Shown piece after piece: positions 36,448 to 45,028 of a stretch of DNA of 64,000 nucleotides (the first letter of the stretch is position 1; each line of letters starts with the position of its first letter). The notes under the pieces are model-generated. The model did not search any database. It was not told the DNA's origin and was given only the letters and a program-made list of their open reading frames with translations. Source of the DNA: Thermoguttaceae bacterium (GTDB lineage Bacteria; Planctomycetota; Planctomycetia; Pirellulales; Thermoguttaceae); contig JAFRAC010000007.1 in assembly GCA_017405595.1 (NCBI GenBank), positions 62,001-126,000 on the forward strand, in the 5' to 3' direction. Both the position numbers and the translations under genes were made by a program.

Positions 36448-36876
36448 ATGCGTCAGTTTTTGGAAATCACCCCCTCTTTTTCGATTCCGATGGACGAGAT
36501 CGAGTTCTCCTATTCGCGGAGTTCCGGTCCGGGGGGGCAGAATGTCAACAAGGTTTCGAGCAAGGCCCAGCTTCGGTGGAATCTGGCGGGTTCGAATCTG
36601 CCCGAAGACGCGCGCTCGCGGTTTGCCGAACTCTACCCGTCCTACCTGACCGAAAAGGGGGAAGTCGTGCTGGCGGGCCAGCGGTTCCGCGACGCGCCGA
36701 AGAACCGGGACGATTGCCTCGAGAAGCTCGTTCGGATGCTGCAGGTCGCGCTGCGCCGCCCCAAAAAGCGGATTCCGACCAAACCGACCCCCGGCTCGGT
36801 CCGCCGCCGGCTGGAATCGAAAGCGAAACAGTCCGCGAAAAAAGAGCTCCGCCGTCCCCCCGGCAGCGAGGGCTGA
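36448..36876 (+). CDS. arfB: ArfB-like peptidyl-tRNA hydrolase (release-factor GGQ domain)
   Basis: The 142-residue protein carries the class I release-factor catalytic loop SSGPGGQNVNK near residues 25-35 and a lysine/arginine-rich C-terminal tail, with no codon-recognition domain. That is the layout of ArfB/YaeJ/ICT1, which rescues ribosomes stalled without a stop codon by inserting the basic tail into the mRNA channel. The tail is basic enough (RRPKKR, KAKQSAKKELRR) to do this. The call over a generic RF-1-domain protein rests on length and tail. Confidence 0.85.
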   Translation: MRQFLEITPSFSIPMDEIEFSYSRSSGPGGQNVNKVSSKAQLRWNLAGSNLPEDARSRFAELYPSYLTEKGEVVLAGQRFRDAPKNRDDCLEKLVRMLQVALRRPKKRIPTKPTPGSVRRRLESKAKQSAKKELRRPPGSEG

Positions 36877-36951
36877 CCTTTCCCCTTTTTTGCTTTTCCG
36901 CGAAGGGGGGAAGCGGGGAACTTTTCCTCTTTTTTTTCGGGTTATCTTTGG

Positions 36952-36957
36952 TATAAT
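36952..36957 (+). promoter_or_regulatory. -10 box upstream of lemA
   Basis: TATAAT about 60 bases before the lemA start. The matching -35 position lies in a T-run and is poor, so the call is weak. Confidence 0.3.
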
Positions 36958-37016
36958 CCGGTATCATACGAACGTGGACGGGTAACCGGAAATGATTTTT
37001 TGAGAAAGGGAAAACC

Positions 37017-37646
37017 ATGAACTTTGCTTCTTCGATGTTCGCCGCGGTCGGCACCGCCGGCGCGATTCTGATCGCCGTTCTCGCGGTGGTCGTGCTTCTG
37101 GCCCTCTGGGCGATCGGGGTTTACAACTCCCTGGTTCGGAGCCGGAACAACTACAAAAACGCCTTCGCGCAGATCGACGTGCAGCTCAAGCGCCGGTACG
37201 ACCTGATCCCGAACCTTGTCGAGGCCGTGAAGGGGTACATGGGGCACGAGCGCGAAACCCTCGAAAACGTGATCAAGGCCCGTAATCTTGCGATGGGCGC
37301 CCAGCAGGCGGCGTCGCAGAACCCGGGCGATCCTGCTGCAATGCAGCAGCTAAACGGCGCCGAAGGCCAGCTGACCAGCGCCCTTTCGCGCCTGATGGTC
37401 GTCTGCGAAGCGTATCCCGATCTGAAGGCGAACCAGAATATGCTTGAACTGCAGGAAGAGCTGACCTCGACCGAAAACAAAGTCGCTTTCGCCCGCCAGG
37501 CGTATAACGATTCGGTCACATCCTACAACAACATGCGCGAAGTCTTTCCCGCGAGTATGGTGGCCGGCATGTTCGGCTTTTCTCCCGCGGCTCTGATGGA
37601 GATCGAAAACAAGGAAGAGCGCAGCGCGCCGAAAATCTCGTTCTGA
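37017..37646 (+). CDS. lemA: LemA family protein
   Basis: The 209-residue protein has one N-terminal membrane segment (about residues 10-35) followed by VYNSLVRSRNNYKNAFAQID, VQLKRRYDLIPNLVE and VKGYMGHERETLE, the characteristic LemA segments. The rest forms long helices. A GAGAAAGGGAAA stretch before the ATG can serve as ribosome binding site. LemA proteins are widespread, membrane-attached and of uncertain function, often next to a TPM-domain protein; no such partner is adjacent here. Confidence 0.9.
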   Translation: MNFASSMFAAVGTAGAILIAVLAVVVLLALWAIGVYNSLVRSRNNYKNAFAQIDVQLKRRYDLIPNLVEAVKGYMGHERETLENVIKARNLAMGAQQAASQNPGDPAAMQQLNGAEGQLTSALSRLMVVCEAYPDLKANQNMLELQEELTSTENKVAFARQAYNDSVTSYNNMREVFPASMVAGMFGFSPAALMEIENKEERSAPKISF

Positions 37647-37661
37647 ACGCCGGGGGCAGGA

Positions 37662-37689
37662 TAGTCAAAACGAAGAATCCTGCTATAAT
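37662..37689 (+). promoter_or_regulatory. Candidate greA promoter
   Basis: TAGTCA at 37662-37667 and TATAAT at 37684-37689 are 16 bases apart. The -10 is perfect and the -35 matches four of six bases. The start codon lies about 140 bases downstream, leaving a leader with a terminator-like hairpin. Confidence 0.5.
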
Positions 37690-37762
37690 GTCGTTTCATT
37701 TCGGTTAGTCCCGCGGGAAAATTCCCCGCCGGGAACGTAAGAAATGTGGGTCATTCAAACAT

Positions 37763-37801
37763 AAGGAACGCCCTCTTGACGGAAGGGCGTTCCTTTGTTT
37801 T
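37763..37801 (+). terminator. Terminator-like hairpin inside the greA leader
   Basis: AAGGAACGCCC at 37763-37773 pairs perfectly with GGGCGTTCCTT at 37785-37795, followed by TGTTTT. It looks like a rho-independent terminator, yet lies between the TATAAT box and the greA ribosome binding site. It could end lemA transcription or act as an attenuator of greA. Confidence 0.6.
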
Positions 37802-37829
37802 ACCGATAAAATCAAAGGAGTTTACCGTT

Positions 37830-38309
37830 ATGGCTTCTATTCCGATGACGCGCGAAGGGTATAACCGCCTGAAGAAAGAGATTGACCGGCTTGAAAACGA
37901 AGAAATGCCGAAGATCCGCGAACGGATCGCAACGGCCCGCGCCGAAGGCGATCTGAGCGAAAACGCCGAATACCACGGCGCCCGCGAGAGCCAGGGGCTT
38001 CTCCAGGCCAAGATCGACGAGCTGAAAGGGCGGCTCGGCAGCGCGCAAATCATCGACCCGGCCGATATGCCCCAGGGGGAGATCCGGTTCGGCGCGACCT
38101 TCGTAGTGACCCGTCTTAACGACAACAAAACGCTGACGTACAAACTGGTCGGTTCCGGAGAGGACGATCCGCTCAAAGGGAAAATCCTGGTTTCCAGCCC
38201 GCTGGCGAAATCTTTCCTCGGGAAAAAAGAAGGGGATTCCGCCGAGTTTCACGCCCCGTCGGGGATGATCCGCAAGTTCAAGATCGAGTCGATCAGTTAC
38301 GACGAATAA
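37830..38309 (+). CDS. greA: Transcription elongation factor GreA
   Basis: 159 residues, the usual GreA length. The N-terminal coiled coil (TREGYNRLKKEIDRL to LSENAEYHGARESQ) contains the acidic tip that reaches into the RNA polymerase channel, and the C-terminal FKBP-like domain ends normally. Start at 37830 with AAGGAG at 37815-37820; an in-frame GTG at 37746 lies inside the leader hairpin region and is unlikely. GreA rescues backtracked polymerase by stimulating transcript cleavage. The leader hairpin suggests transcriptional control. Confidence 0.95.
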   Translation: MASIPMTREGYNRLKKEIDRLENEEMPKIRERIATARAEGDLSENAEYHGARESQGLLQAKIDELKGRLGSAQIIDPADMPQGEIRFGATFVVTRLNDNKTLTYKLVGSGEDDPLKGKILVSSPLAKSFLGKKEGDSAEFHAPSGMIRKFKIESISYDE

Positions 38310-38642
38310 TCGCCGGCATTGAATTTCAAAGTTCAGCTGGCAGAAGGAACAGAGCCAAAGGGAAGGGGAATCTCCTGGTTTTCGCCCGGCCGGCAAACCC
38401 GGCAAAAAGGAGAAAATGCCCATTTGGGGGGAAACAGCCGGCTTTGATCGATTAGACAACCGGATTTGCGAAATTTTTCCGGTTTTCCCCTCCCCTTCCT
38501 TGCTTTTTCCGGCTTGTTCGGTTATTCTAGCGGTTAAGAAGGGGTGGGGGCCGAAGAGGGTTCATAAAAGTTATCGTTATTATATAACGGCGACCGGGCA
38601 TCTTGCCGCTCCGCCGCCCATAAATTTCAAGGGAACAAACAG
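38310..38642. other. Intergenic region between greA and the DUF1559 gene
   Basis: 333 bases with no gene. It holds the promoter candidate at 38500-38528, listed separately. The stretch from 38310 to 38480 shows no clear structure to me. Confidence 0.4.
38500..38528 (+). promoter_or_regulatory. Candidate promoter for the DUF1559 gene
   Basis: TTGCTT at 38500-38505 and TATTCT at 38523-38528, 17 bases apart, about 115 bases before the start codon. Confidence 0.45.
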
Positions 38643-39815
38643 ATGAAAAAGAGAACAGGTTTTACGCTCATTGAGCTGTTGGTCGTCATTTCGATTATCG
38701 GGATGCTGGCGGGAATGCTTCTTCCGGCGGTTCAGTCGGCTCGTGAAGCCGGACGCCGGACCCAGTGCATCAACAACCAGAAGCAGCTGGTAACCGCGGC
38801 TTCTCTTTACCAGTCTCAAAAGAACCAGCTCCCGCCGTTCCGTTCCCTGTTAGAGACGAACAACGAAAACTACGACGATGTCTGCGTCGGGTGGCTGGTC
38901 CGCTTTTTCCCCTTCCTGGAAGAGGCTCCGCTTCTTGAACAGCTTCAGAATTGGTACAACGAAAACAAGGACGTGAACGGGAACAAGTACCAGTCCGTTT
39001 ATGAGTTCATGAACCAGAATAAAATCCAGATGCCCTTCCTGAGCTGTGCCAGTGCCGGGTCGGCAGTGCCGGGCGGAAACGTCTACGTTGCCAACTGCGG
39101 TTTCAACGATGGCCTGACGATGCAGAATTACGTGCTGAATAGCACCGACAACAACTACTCTTGGCTTGGCAACGCCGATGTCGGGGCCGACCGGAGCAAG
39201 TTTAACGGCGTTTTTCTCGACGGGCTTGCCGATAGCGATGTCACCATGTCGATCGACGACCTGTTTGACGGAACCACTCAGACGGTCCTCTTTTCCGAGA
39301 ACCGGATCGGCCTTGAAACCGCCGGCGAAACCGGCAGCAACAGTTCCTTGGGGCAGTATTTCAAAGCGGGTATCTGGGGTGTAGAAGAGTTCGGAACCGG
39401 TTTCTGCTGGCCGATTTATCCCGGCACGCTCACCAAAGATGACGAGAATTATGCGCAGACGTCTCTCTTCGGACAGACGGTTGATCTCAGCAAGGTCGGT
39501 CAGTATGAATCGACCTTTGACTGCAACTACTTCCAGGGTCAGAGTTCCTCGACAACAACCTTCTATAACATGCCGCTGAAACTGAACCAGTGCAACAGCA
39601 ATGCGACGTTCACAAACGACAGCTACGCGTGGGTCACAGCGCGGCCGAGCGCCAACCACGGCGGCATGGTCGTGATGGGGTTTGCCGATGGAAGCGTCAG
39701 AACGGTGAACGACTCGGTTGATCCGACCATCTTCATCCGCCTGATGACCCCGAACGATCAGAAGAGCCTGATTTCGTCCCGGTGCGTCGGAGCGCTTGAC
39801 CTCGGCAAGCTTTAA
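38643..39815 (+). CDS. DUF1559 family pseudopilin-like protein
   Basis: The 390-residue protein opens with a type IV prepilin leader ([19 protein letters not shown]): cleavage after the Gly of TG/FTLIE, with the conserved Glu at mature position 5. The C-terminal part has the DUF1559 ending [20 protein letters not shown]. These proteins occur in very many copies in planctomycetes and are assumed to be processed and handled by a type II secretion or pilus-like system, but their role is unknown. The gene stands alone between its promoter and a strong terminator. Confidence 0.93.
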   Translation: MKKRTGFTLIELLVVISIIGMLAGMLLPAVQSAREAGRRTQCINNQKQLVTAASLYQSQKNQLPPFRSLLETNNENYDDVCVGWLVRFFPFLEEAPLLEQLQNWYNENKDVNGNKYQSVYEFMNQNKIQMPFLSCASAGSAVPGGNVYVANCGFNDGLTMQNYVLNSTDNNYSWLGNADVGADRSKFNGVFLDGLADSDVTMSIDDLFDGTTQTVLFSENRIGLETAGETGSNSSLGQYFKAGIWGVEEFGTGFCWPIYPGTLTKDDENYAQTSLFGQTVDLSKVGQYESTFDCNYFQGQSSSTTTFYNMPLKLNQCNSNATFTNDSYAWVTARPSANHGGMVVMGFADGSVRTVNDSVDPTIFIRLMTPNDQKSLISSRCVGALDLGKL

Positions 39816-39837
39816 TACACTTAAAAAGCCTTGAACG

Positions 39838-39862
39838 AAAAACCCCCGCAAGGGGGTTTTTT
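39838..39862 (+). terminator. Rho-independent terminator after the DUF1559 gene
   Basis: AAAACCCCC, a GCAA loop, GGGGG and six Ts: a textbook hairpin with U-tract, 23 bases after the stop. Confidence 0.85.
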
Positions 39863-39905
39863 CGTAGATAGGATTCATCTTTATCCTCTGAGAAAGGGAA
39901 ACCTA

Positions 39906-41063
39906 ATGAAAACGCTCAACGTCGGTATGCTCGGCTGCGGCTTTATGGGACGCACCCACTCGAACGCGTATAACCAGGTCGCGCACTTCTTCCCCGATCT
40001 TCCCTTCAAGCCGGTTCTGAAATGCTGTTACGGCCGGCCGGAAGATCTCGAAACACTCAAAAAATTCCGGCAGGCCTGGGGTTACGAAGAGATCGAAACC
40101 GACTGGCATAAACTGATCGCTCGCAGCGATATCGACATTGTCGATGTGGTCGCGCCGAATTTCCTCCACAAAGAGATGGTCATTGAAGCCGCCAACGCCG
40201 GCAAGATGATCATCTGCGAAAAACCGTTCGCGATGAGTGTCGCCGAAGCCGAAGAGATGGTCGAGGCGGTGGAAAAAGCGGGTGTGGCAAACATGGTCTC
40301 CTTCTGTTACCGCCGCAATCCCGCGGTTTCCCTCTTCAAGCAGGTCGTGGACGAAGGGCGGATCGGCCGGCCGTTCCATTACCGCGCGCTCTATCTGCAG
40401 GATTACACCATCAGTCAAAAGGTTCCCGCCGGGGGCGCTTCGCTCTGGCGGCTCGACGCCAAGGTGGCCGGCAGCGGTGTGACGGGCGACCTTCTCGCCC
40501 ATTCGATCGATGCCGCCGAATGGATTAACGGCCCGATCAAGCGTGTCTGCGCCAAGACCGAAATCTTCATCAAGGAGCGGAAAAACGCCGAAACCGGGGA
40601 AATGGTTCCGATCACCATCGACGATGCATGCATGTTTCTCGCCGTCTTTGAAAACGGTTCGATCGGCACGTTCGAAAGTTCCCGCTACGCCCGCGGCCGG
40701 AAGAATTTCCAGACCATGGAGCTCAACGGCGAAAAGGGCGCGGTCTACTTCAACCTGGAGGAGCCGGAGTATATCCAGTTCTTCCGTTACGCCGATCCTT
40801 CCGGCCAGAAGATCGAGGATCATCTGACCGGCTGGCAGAAGATTCTTGTGACCAACAGCGAGCATCCCTACATGAGCCACTACTGGGTTCCCGGCACGAT
40901 GATCGGCTACGAGCATTACTTCATCAACCAGCTCGCCGATTTCCTAGCCGGCATTTCCGGCGGTCCGGAATGCCACCCCGATGTACACGACGCGCTTCGC
41001 GTGCAGAAGGTCTGCGACGCGGTCATCCGCAGCGCCAAAGAAGAGAAGTGGATCGAGATCTGA
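39906..41063 (+). CDS. Gfo/Idh/MocA family oxidoreductase
   Basis: A 385-residue protein with an N-terminal Rossmann loop MLGCGFMGRTHSNA and the family lysine in CEKPFAM near residue 105, followed by the alpha/beta C-terminal domain. Members oxidise or reduce sugars and inositols with NAD(P). I place the start at 39906, after AGAAAGGG, rather than at an upstream in-frame codon that lies within the terminator. It ends shortly before a strong terminator. Substrate unknown; a sugar is likely from the family and the carbohydrate genes nearby. Confidence 0.92.
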   Translation: MKTLNVGMLGCGFMGRTHSNAYNQVAHFFPDLPFKPVLKCCYGRPEDLETLKKFRQAWGYEEIETDWHKLIARSDIDIVDVVAPNFLHKEMVIEAANAGKMIICEKPFAMSVAEAEEMVEAVEKAGVANMVSFCYRRNPAVSLFKQVVDEGRIGRPFHYRALYLQDYTISQKVPAGGASLWRLDAKVAGSGVTGDLLAHSIDAAEWINGPIKRVCAKTEIFIKERKNAETGEMVPITIDDACMFLAVFENGSIGTFESSRYARGRKNFQTMELNGEKGAVYFNLEEPEYIQFFRYADPSGQKIEDHLTGWQKILVTNSEHPYMSHYWVPGTMIGYEHYFINQLADFLAGISGGPECHPDVHDALRVQKVCDAVIRSAKEEKWIEI

Positions 41064-41092
41064 TCCGTTTTGTTTTTTCCGAAACCCCCGCG

Positions 41093-41123
41093 GCGCGCCG
41101 CCCCTGAAAGCGGCGCGCGTTTT
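41093..41123 (+). terminator. Rho-independent terminator after the Gfo/Idh/MocA gene
   Basis: GCGCGCCGC at 41093-41101 pairs with GCGGCGCGC at 41110-41118 around an eight-base loop, followed by GTTTT. Confidence 0.75.
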
Positions 41124-41173
41124 CGCTCCGGCGGGTCCGGCTTTCACCCTAACGTCCTTTCGGAAGTGCCGTT

Positions 41174-42328
41174 ATGCGTATCGACTCTTGGGAAATCCGT
41201 CTTCTTCGCATCCCCCTTGCCCAGCCGTTCTATACAACCGACCGGGCCGTTGACCATCTGGATACCGTGTATGCTGCCGCGGCCGGCGGCGGAAAGACCG
41301 GCTGGGCCGAGGCGGCGCCCGGCAACGCTCCCCTTCTGACCGAAGAGTCGGCTTCGGGTGTCTTTGCGCTGCTGCGGGACCACCTTCTTCCGAATCTTCC
41401 CGCGCGTCACGCGTGGGAATCCGCGGAGAAGCTGAACGGGGCGATGGCGCCGGTTCGCGGGAACCGGTATGCCAAAGGGGTTCTCGAGATGGCGTGGCAC
41501 GACCTGAACGCGCGCATACAGGAAAAACCGCTTTGGGAGCTGATCGGCGGCGTTCCGCGGCCGATCGAAGTCGGCCTGACGTTCGACCGCCTTCCGGAAC
41601 ACGAGGATTTGTACCGCGAACTGGAACGGGCGCGGAACGAAAAATTTCACCGTATTACAATCAAGATCCGTCCCGGGTGGGAGGTTCAGGCCGTCAGCGC
41701 CGCGCGCGCCAGCTGTCCGTGGCCGACTCAGATTGCGGTCGACCTGGAAGGGGCGCTGGATCCGGGCGGTCAGGGGGAGATGCTTTACCGGCTCCAGGAT
41801 TTTATGCCCCTCTTTGTCGAGCAGCCGTTTGCCCCCGAAGACCTGCTGAGCCACGCCATTTTTCAGGAGACGTTCCGCACGCCCCTTTCCCTCGACGAGT
41901 CTGTTTCCAATTCCCTGGAAGCGGCGATCGCACTTGATCTTAAAAGCGGGCGGGTCGTCTCGCTCAAGCCGGGACGGCTCGGGGGGCACGACGAGACGAA
42001 AGCCGTTTGCAAGGCCGTTCAGGAAGCGGACGCGCTTGCCTACGCCGGTTTCGACCTGGGCACGTCGGTCGCCTACCGCCATACACTGGCGGCCGCGTCC
42101 CTTGCCGGGTGTACGCTTCCCGCCGATTTTATCCGGTTCGGGGAGGTCTTTAGCGAGGAGCCGGGCCGGGCGCTCGCGCCGGCGCTTCACGAGTTTCCCG
42201 GGAAAAAAGAGAACGATCCCCCGAAAGAGTGGCAGGCGATCGATCTTTGGCAGGAGCCGGGAATCGGTTTTGATCCCGATCCGGACCTTATCGAAAAGTA
42301 CACCGTCGACCGGGCTTTCTTCGGCTGA
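41174..42328 (+). CDS. Enolase-superfamily enzyme, o-succinylbenzoate synthase/N-acylamino acid racemase-like
   Basis: A 384-residue muconate-lactonizing-type enolase-superfamily enzyme. The catalytic landmarks are a lysine in TIKIRPGW, metal ligands in AVDLEGA, FVEQPF and SLDESV, and the second lysine in SLKPGRLGG. The KIRPGW and KPGRLGG forms match the OSBS/NSAR subgroup, so MenC (menaquinone synthesis) is possible. No other men gene is adjacent, and the second-ligand residue and C-terminal loop are not diagnostic, so a racemase or epimerase role cannot be excluded. Confidence 0.8.
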   Translation: MRIDSWEIRLLRIPLAQPFYTTDRAVDHLDTVYAAAAGGGKTGWAEAAPGNAPLLTEESASGVFALLRDHLLPNLPARHAWESAEKLNGAMAPVRGNRYAKGVLEMAWHDLNARIQEKPLWELIGGVPRPIEVGLTFDRLPEHEDLYRELERARNEKFHRITIKIRPGWEVQAVSAARASCPWPTQIAVDLEGALDPGGQGEMLYRLQDFMPLFVEQPFAPEDLLSHAIFQETFRTPLSLDESVSNSLEAAIALDLKSGRVVSLKPGRLGGHDETKAVCKAVQEADALAYAGFDLGTSVAYRHTLAAASLAGCTLPADFIRFGEVFSEEPGRALAPALHEFPGKKENDPPKEWQAIDLWQEPGIGFDPDPDLIEKYTVDRAFFG

Positions 42329-42384
42329 AAGCCGCCCCTGCCCTTTTTTGAAGAGGACCGGCACAGCGGAACCAGGACGGTTTT

Positions 42385-44130
42385 CTAACCGAGATAGGCG
42401 TCCCGAAGCGCGGCGAGTTTGCGGAACGCCGGTTTCGGCGTCCCGTCGGTGTTCACCAGGCCGGAATGGGGGAACGACAGGGTCAGCAGATCGAGCGAAT
42501 CGTCGAGCGCGGCGATCGGCACCTCTTCGGGTTCCAGAATTTCGGCCGGGAGCTGTTCGGCTTCGGCATTGACGGCAGGAACTCCCGGCCGGATGTCGGT
42601 CTTCTCCGAGGCGCTTTTGCGCGGCGACTTTCCGGTACGGCGGGTTGTCTCTTCGTCTTCGTTCAGTTCGCTGAACGATTTGGTGTCGTCCCGAAGTTCG
42701 TTGTAGCCGTCCTGGCCTTCCAGAAGGTCGGCATCATCGGCCAGGTCGTCGAAACAGTTCCAGAAGACGCCGCGGATCGTCTTGCGTGTTAAGAGCGAAA
42801 GGAACGTGCGGTGTACGTTCTCCTGCTGTGTTTTCAGTGTCCAGATCGGTTTCGGCTCCTGGCCGGGGCATTCCCAGGGCGGATCGTATGTCGAGGGCGC
42901 GCTCGGAATCGAAAAGGAGAAGTAGAGATGTTTTCCGAGTGAACTCCACTGGTCGAGAAGCCAGTTCAGCTCGAACGCGTCGCGCGGCAGTGTCGCTTCC
43001 GGGGAAAGGCCGTAGTTGAAACTGACAAGAAATCCGTTGAAGACCCGTTTGGCGAGGAGTGTTTCGGCCAGCTCCAGCGGGGGAATTTCGGATTTGAAGC
43101 GGAGCGAATCGCCCCAGGGGCGTTCGATGCCGGCAAGGATCAGCGCGTCGGGGTTCAGTTCCCGCACCTGGCGCGCCATCGCGTCGGCCCACTCCACCCT
43201 CTTTTGAACGAGAAGACAGTCCATCTCGCTGCCGAGTCCGGCGGCGATCACCCATTTCTGAACCTTCGGCGCGTAACGGCGGATCAGTTCGTTCGAGTAG
43301 CGGAACAGGTGCTGCCGGAGTGTGTACGGCTCTTCAAGCGAACCTAAAAGCCACTGCGGGAGAGATTCGCGGTCCCACTTGACGATGGGGCCGACGGCCG
43401 GGTCAAGGCTGTTTTTCTGCGAGGCTTCGATGAACCGGTCCAGAAGATCCCAGCGGTACTTTTCCGGTTCCGGCTCGAGCTGACGCCACGTGTAACCGGT
43501 ATTCCACACCTGAAACGCGTTGGAATAGGAAGGGTACGTTTCGTTGAACCGCTCAAAGTGTTTCAGCTGGAACGAGCGGCCCCCGACAAAGATCGGATAC
43601 GCTTCGGTCTGGACCTTTCGCGCGTAGAGGGACTGTTCCAGGAACTGATCGAGAAGCAGATGGCCGGTCTGCAGAAGGAACTCAAACACCGCCGCACCGG
43701 TCTGGTCGAAATCGGGGTCTTCGGTCGGCTTGGTGAGGAACCGGACCATTTTGCGGCGGGCCGACTGGATCGCTTTTTTCACGGAATCGGGGATGACCAG
43801 CCCTTTCCGCTCCCAGTCGTATTCCCGCTTGATGATACGCGACATCTGGCCGCGCACCAGTTCGCGCAGCAGATGGAACGGCTCGGAACGGGGACGGAGC
43901 ACCTCCGTCGAAAAGAAGGTCAGGCCGAACCGTTTCGAAAACCAGGGGACGTGGATCGTTCCCGGTTCTTTCCAGTCGACCGAAATTTTCAGGATGCCGG
44001 CCGTTTCGCTCTCCTCGGCAAACGAGATGTTGCTTCTCATCGGCAGCTGGCCGCCGCGCGCGAAAAACGCCTGGCGCAGATAATGCCGGGGAAAATATTT
44101 TACGGGATAGACGAAACGGAAGATGAACAA
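42385..44130 (-). CDS. GH10-like (endo-xylanase-like) planctomycete protein, catalytic residues unclear
   Basis: The 581-residue product has an N-terminal beta-rich domain (to about residue 115) of the sort found before GH10-like barrels in planctomycetes, then a TIM-barrel-like region with FNETYPSYSNAFQVWN, WRQLEPEPEKYRWDLLD and GPIVKWD, echoes of the GH10 strands that carry WEN..EP and GH.LvW. I cannot point to the two catalytic glutamates of GH10 (no WDVVNE or TELD equivalent), so activity is uncertain. No signal peptide is seen. I accept the TTG at 44130 as start because the N-terminal domain aligns from there; an ATG at 44040 would cut it. It is the last gene of a three-gene operon. Confidence 0.65.
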   Translation of the reverse strand: MFIFRFVYPVKYFPRHYLRQAFFARGGQLPMRSNISFAEESETAGILKISVDWKEPGTIHVPWFSKRFGLTFFSTEVLRPRSEPFHLLRELVRGQMSRIIKREYDWERKGLVIPDSVKKAIQSARRKMVRFLTKPTEDPDFDQTGAAVFEFLLQTGHLLLDQFLEQSLYARKVQTEAYPIFVGGRSFQLKHFERFNETYPSYSNAFQVWNTGYTWRQLEPEPEKYRWDLLDRFIEASQKNSLDPAVGPIVKWDRESLPQWLLGSLEEPYTLRQHLFRYSNELIRRYAPKVQKWVIAAGLGSEMDCLLVQKRVEWADAMARQVRELNPDALILAGIERPWGDSLRFKSEIPPLELAETLLAKRVFNGFLVSFNYGLSPEATLPRDAFELNWLLDQWSSLGKHLYFSFSIPSAPSTYDPPWECPGQEPKPIWTLKTQQENVHRTFLSLLTRKTIRGVFWNCFDDLADDADLLEGQDGYNELRDDTKSFSELNEDEETTRRTGKSPRKSASEKTDIRPGVPAVNAEAEQLPAEILEPEEVPIAALDDSLDLLTLSFPHSGLVNTDGTPKPAFRKLAALRDAYLG

Positions 44131-44227
44131 ATGGCGGTCCGGAAGTCTCGAAATCCAGGGGAATCAAGGGTAACGCCGGGAAATGCTCCCGCACTCTTTT
44201 CCCATTTTATTTCGTTTGCGCAGCATG

Positions 44228-45028
44228 TCAAGTTTTCGGCCCGGGATCAGGCCCGGCCAGAAGAGCCGCCGCGCGCAGGGGGGAAGCCTCGCCGCCGCGG
44301 ATCCGAAGCGGAAACGCCAGAAGCGTAAAAAAGCGGTCGGGAGAAAGGTGGGTCTCTTCCGGCCTGACCAGAGGAAGCCCGTCGGGACAGAGGAGGTTTT
44401 CGACGATCAGGACGGGAGGGGTCCGGCCGAGGAGAATCCGGTGTGATTCGGTATCGGCGCAGAGGAGGAGCAGGTCGTCGGCTTCGCTTTGCCGCCGGAG
44501 GGTGAGCGGGATCGGTCCCTCTTCGGCGCTGTAGTTCGCCAGCGCCGAAAGGGAAGGGGTTTCGAGCCCCAGAAGGCGGATCGGCTGTTCGGCGAGCCAG
44601 TCGGCGGTTTCGGGGAGGAACGAGGGGAACGCCGTCTCGAAATCCGGAGAGTTCCAATGCCGCGACCAGCCCGTTTTCAGAATGACCCCTTCGGCCGACT
44701 CAAAGACCGGCGCGTACCTTTGCAGCAGTTCCGGCAGAATCACCGGAGGAAGGGAACCGTACCGGAACTTTTCAAGCTCGGCGGTGAGGTCGATCGCGGC
44801 GGTGCGTACCGCAAACGTTTCGAGCGGAAAAGCGTCGAGGTTTTCGCCGTCCTCAAAAAAATGGAACGGGAGATCGATGTGCGTGCCGCAGTGCGAACCG
44901 AACGAGATTTCGGCGATGTGGTATCCGTCGGTCTCGTGCTCGGCCGCCGCACGCGACCGGAAAAGAGGATCTCCCGGATAAACCGGCATCCCCTCTTCCA
45001 TCGGCTGTGTGAGATCAAGAATCCGCAT
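44228..45028 (-). CDS. Cyclase-family metal-dependent hydrolase (kynurenine formamidase-like)
   Basis: A 266-residue protein of the cyclase superfamily (PF04199-like). The metal-binding motif HCGTHIDLPFHF near residues 46-57 is complete, and the N-terminal MRILDLTQPMEEGMPVYPGDP is typical. Known members hydrolyse N-formylkynurenine or isatin; none of the tryptophan genes is nearby, so the substrate is open. Its ATG shares one base with the stop of the SEC-C/TPR gene (TGATG), indicating translational coupling. Confidence 0.88.
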   Translation of the reverse strand: MRILDLTQPMEEGMPVYPGDPLFRSRAAAEHETDGYHIAEISFGSHCGTHIDLPFHFFEDGENLDAFPLETFAVRTAAIDLTAELEKFRYGSLPPVILPELLQRYAPVFESAEGVILKTGWSRHWNSPDFETAFPSFLPETADWLAEQPIRLLGLETPSLSALANYSAEEGPIPLTLRRQSEADDLLLLCADTESHRILLGRTPPVLIVENLLCPDGLPLVRPEETHLSPDRFFTLLAFPLRIRGGEASPLRAAALLAGPDPGPKT

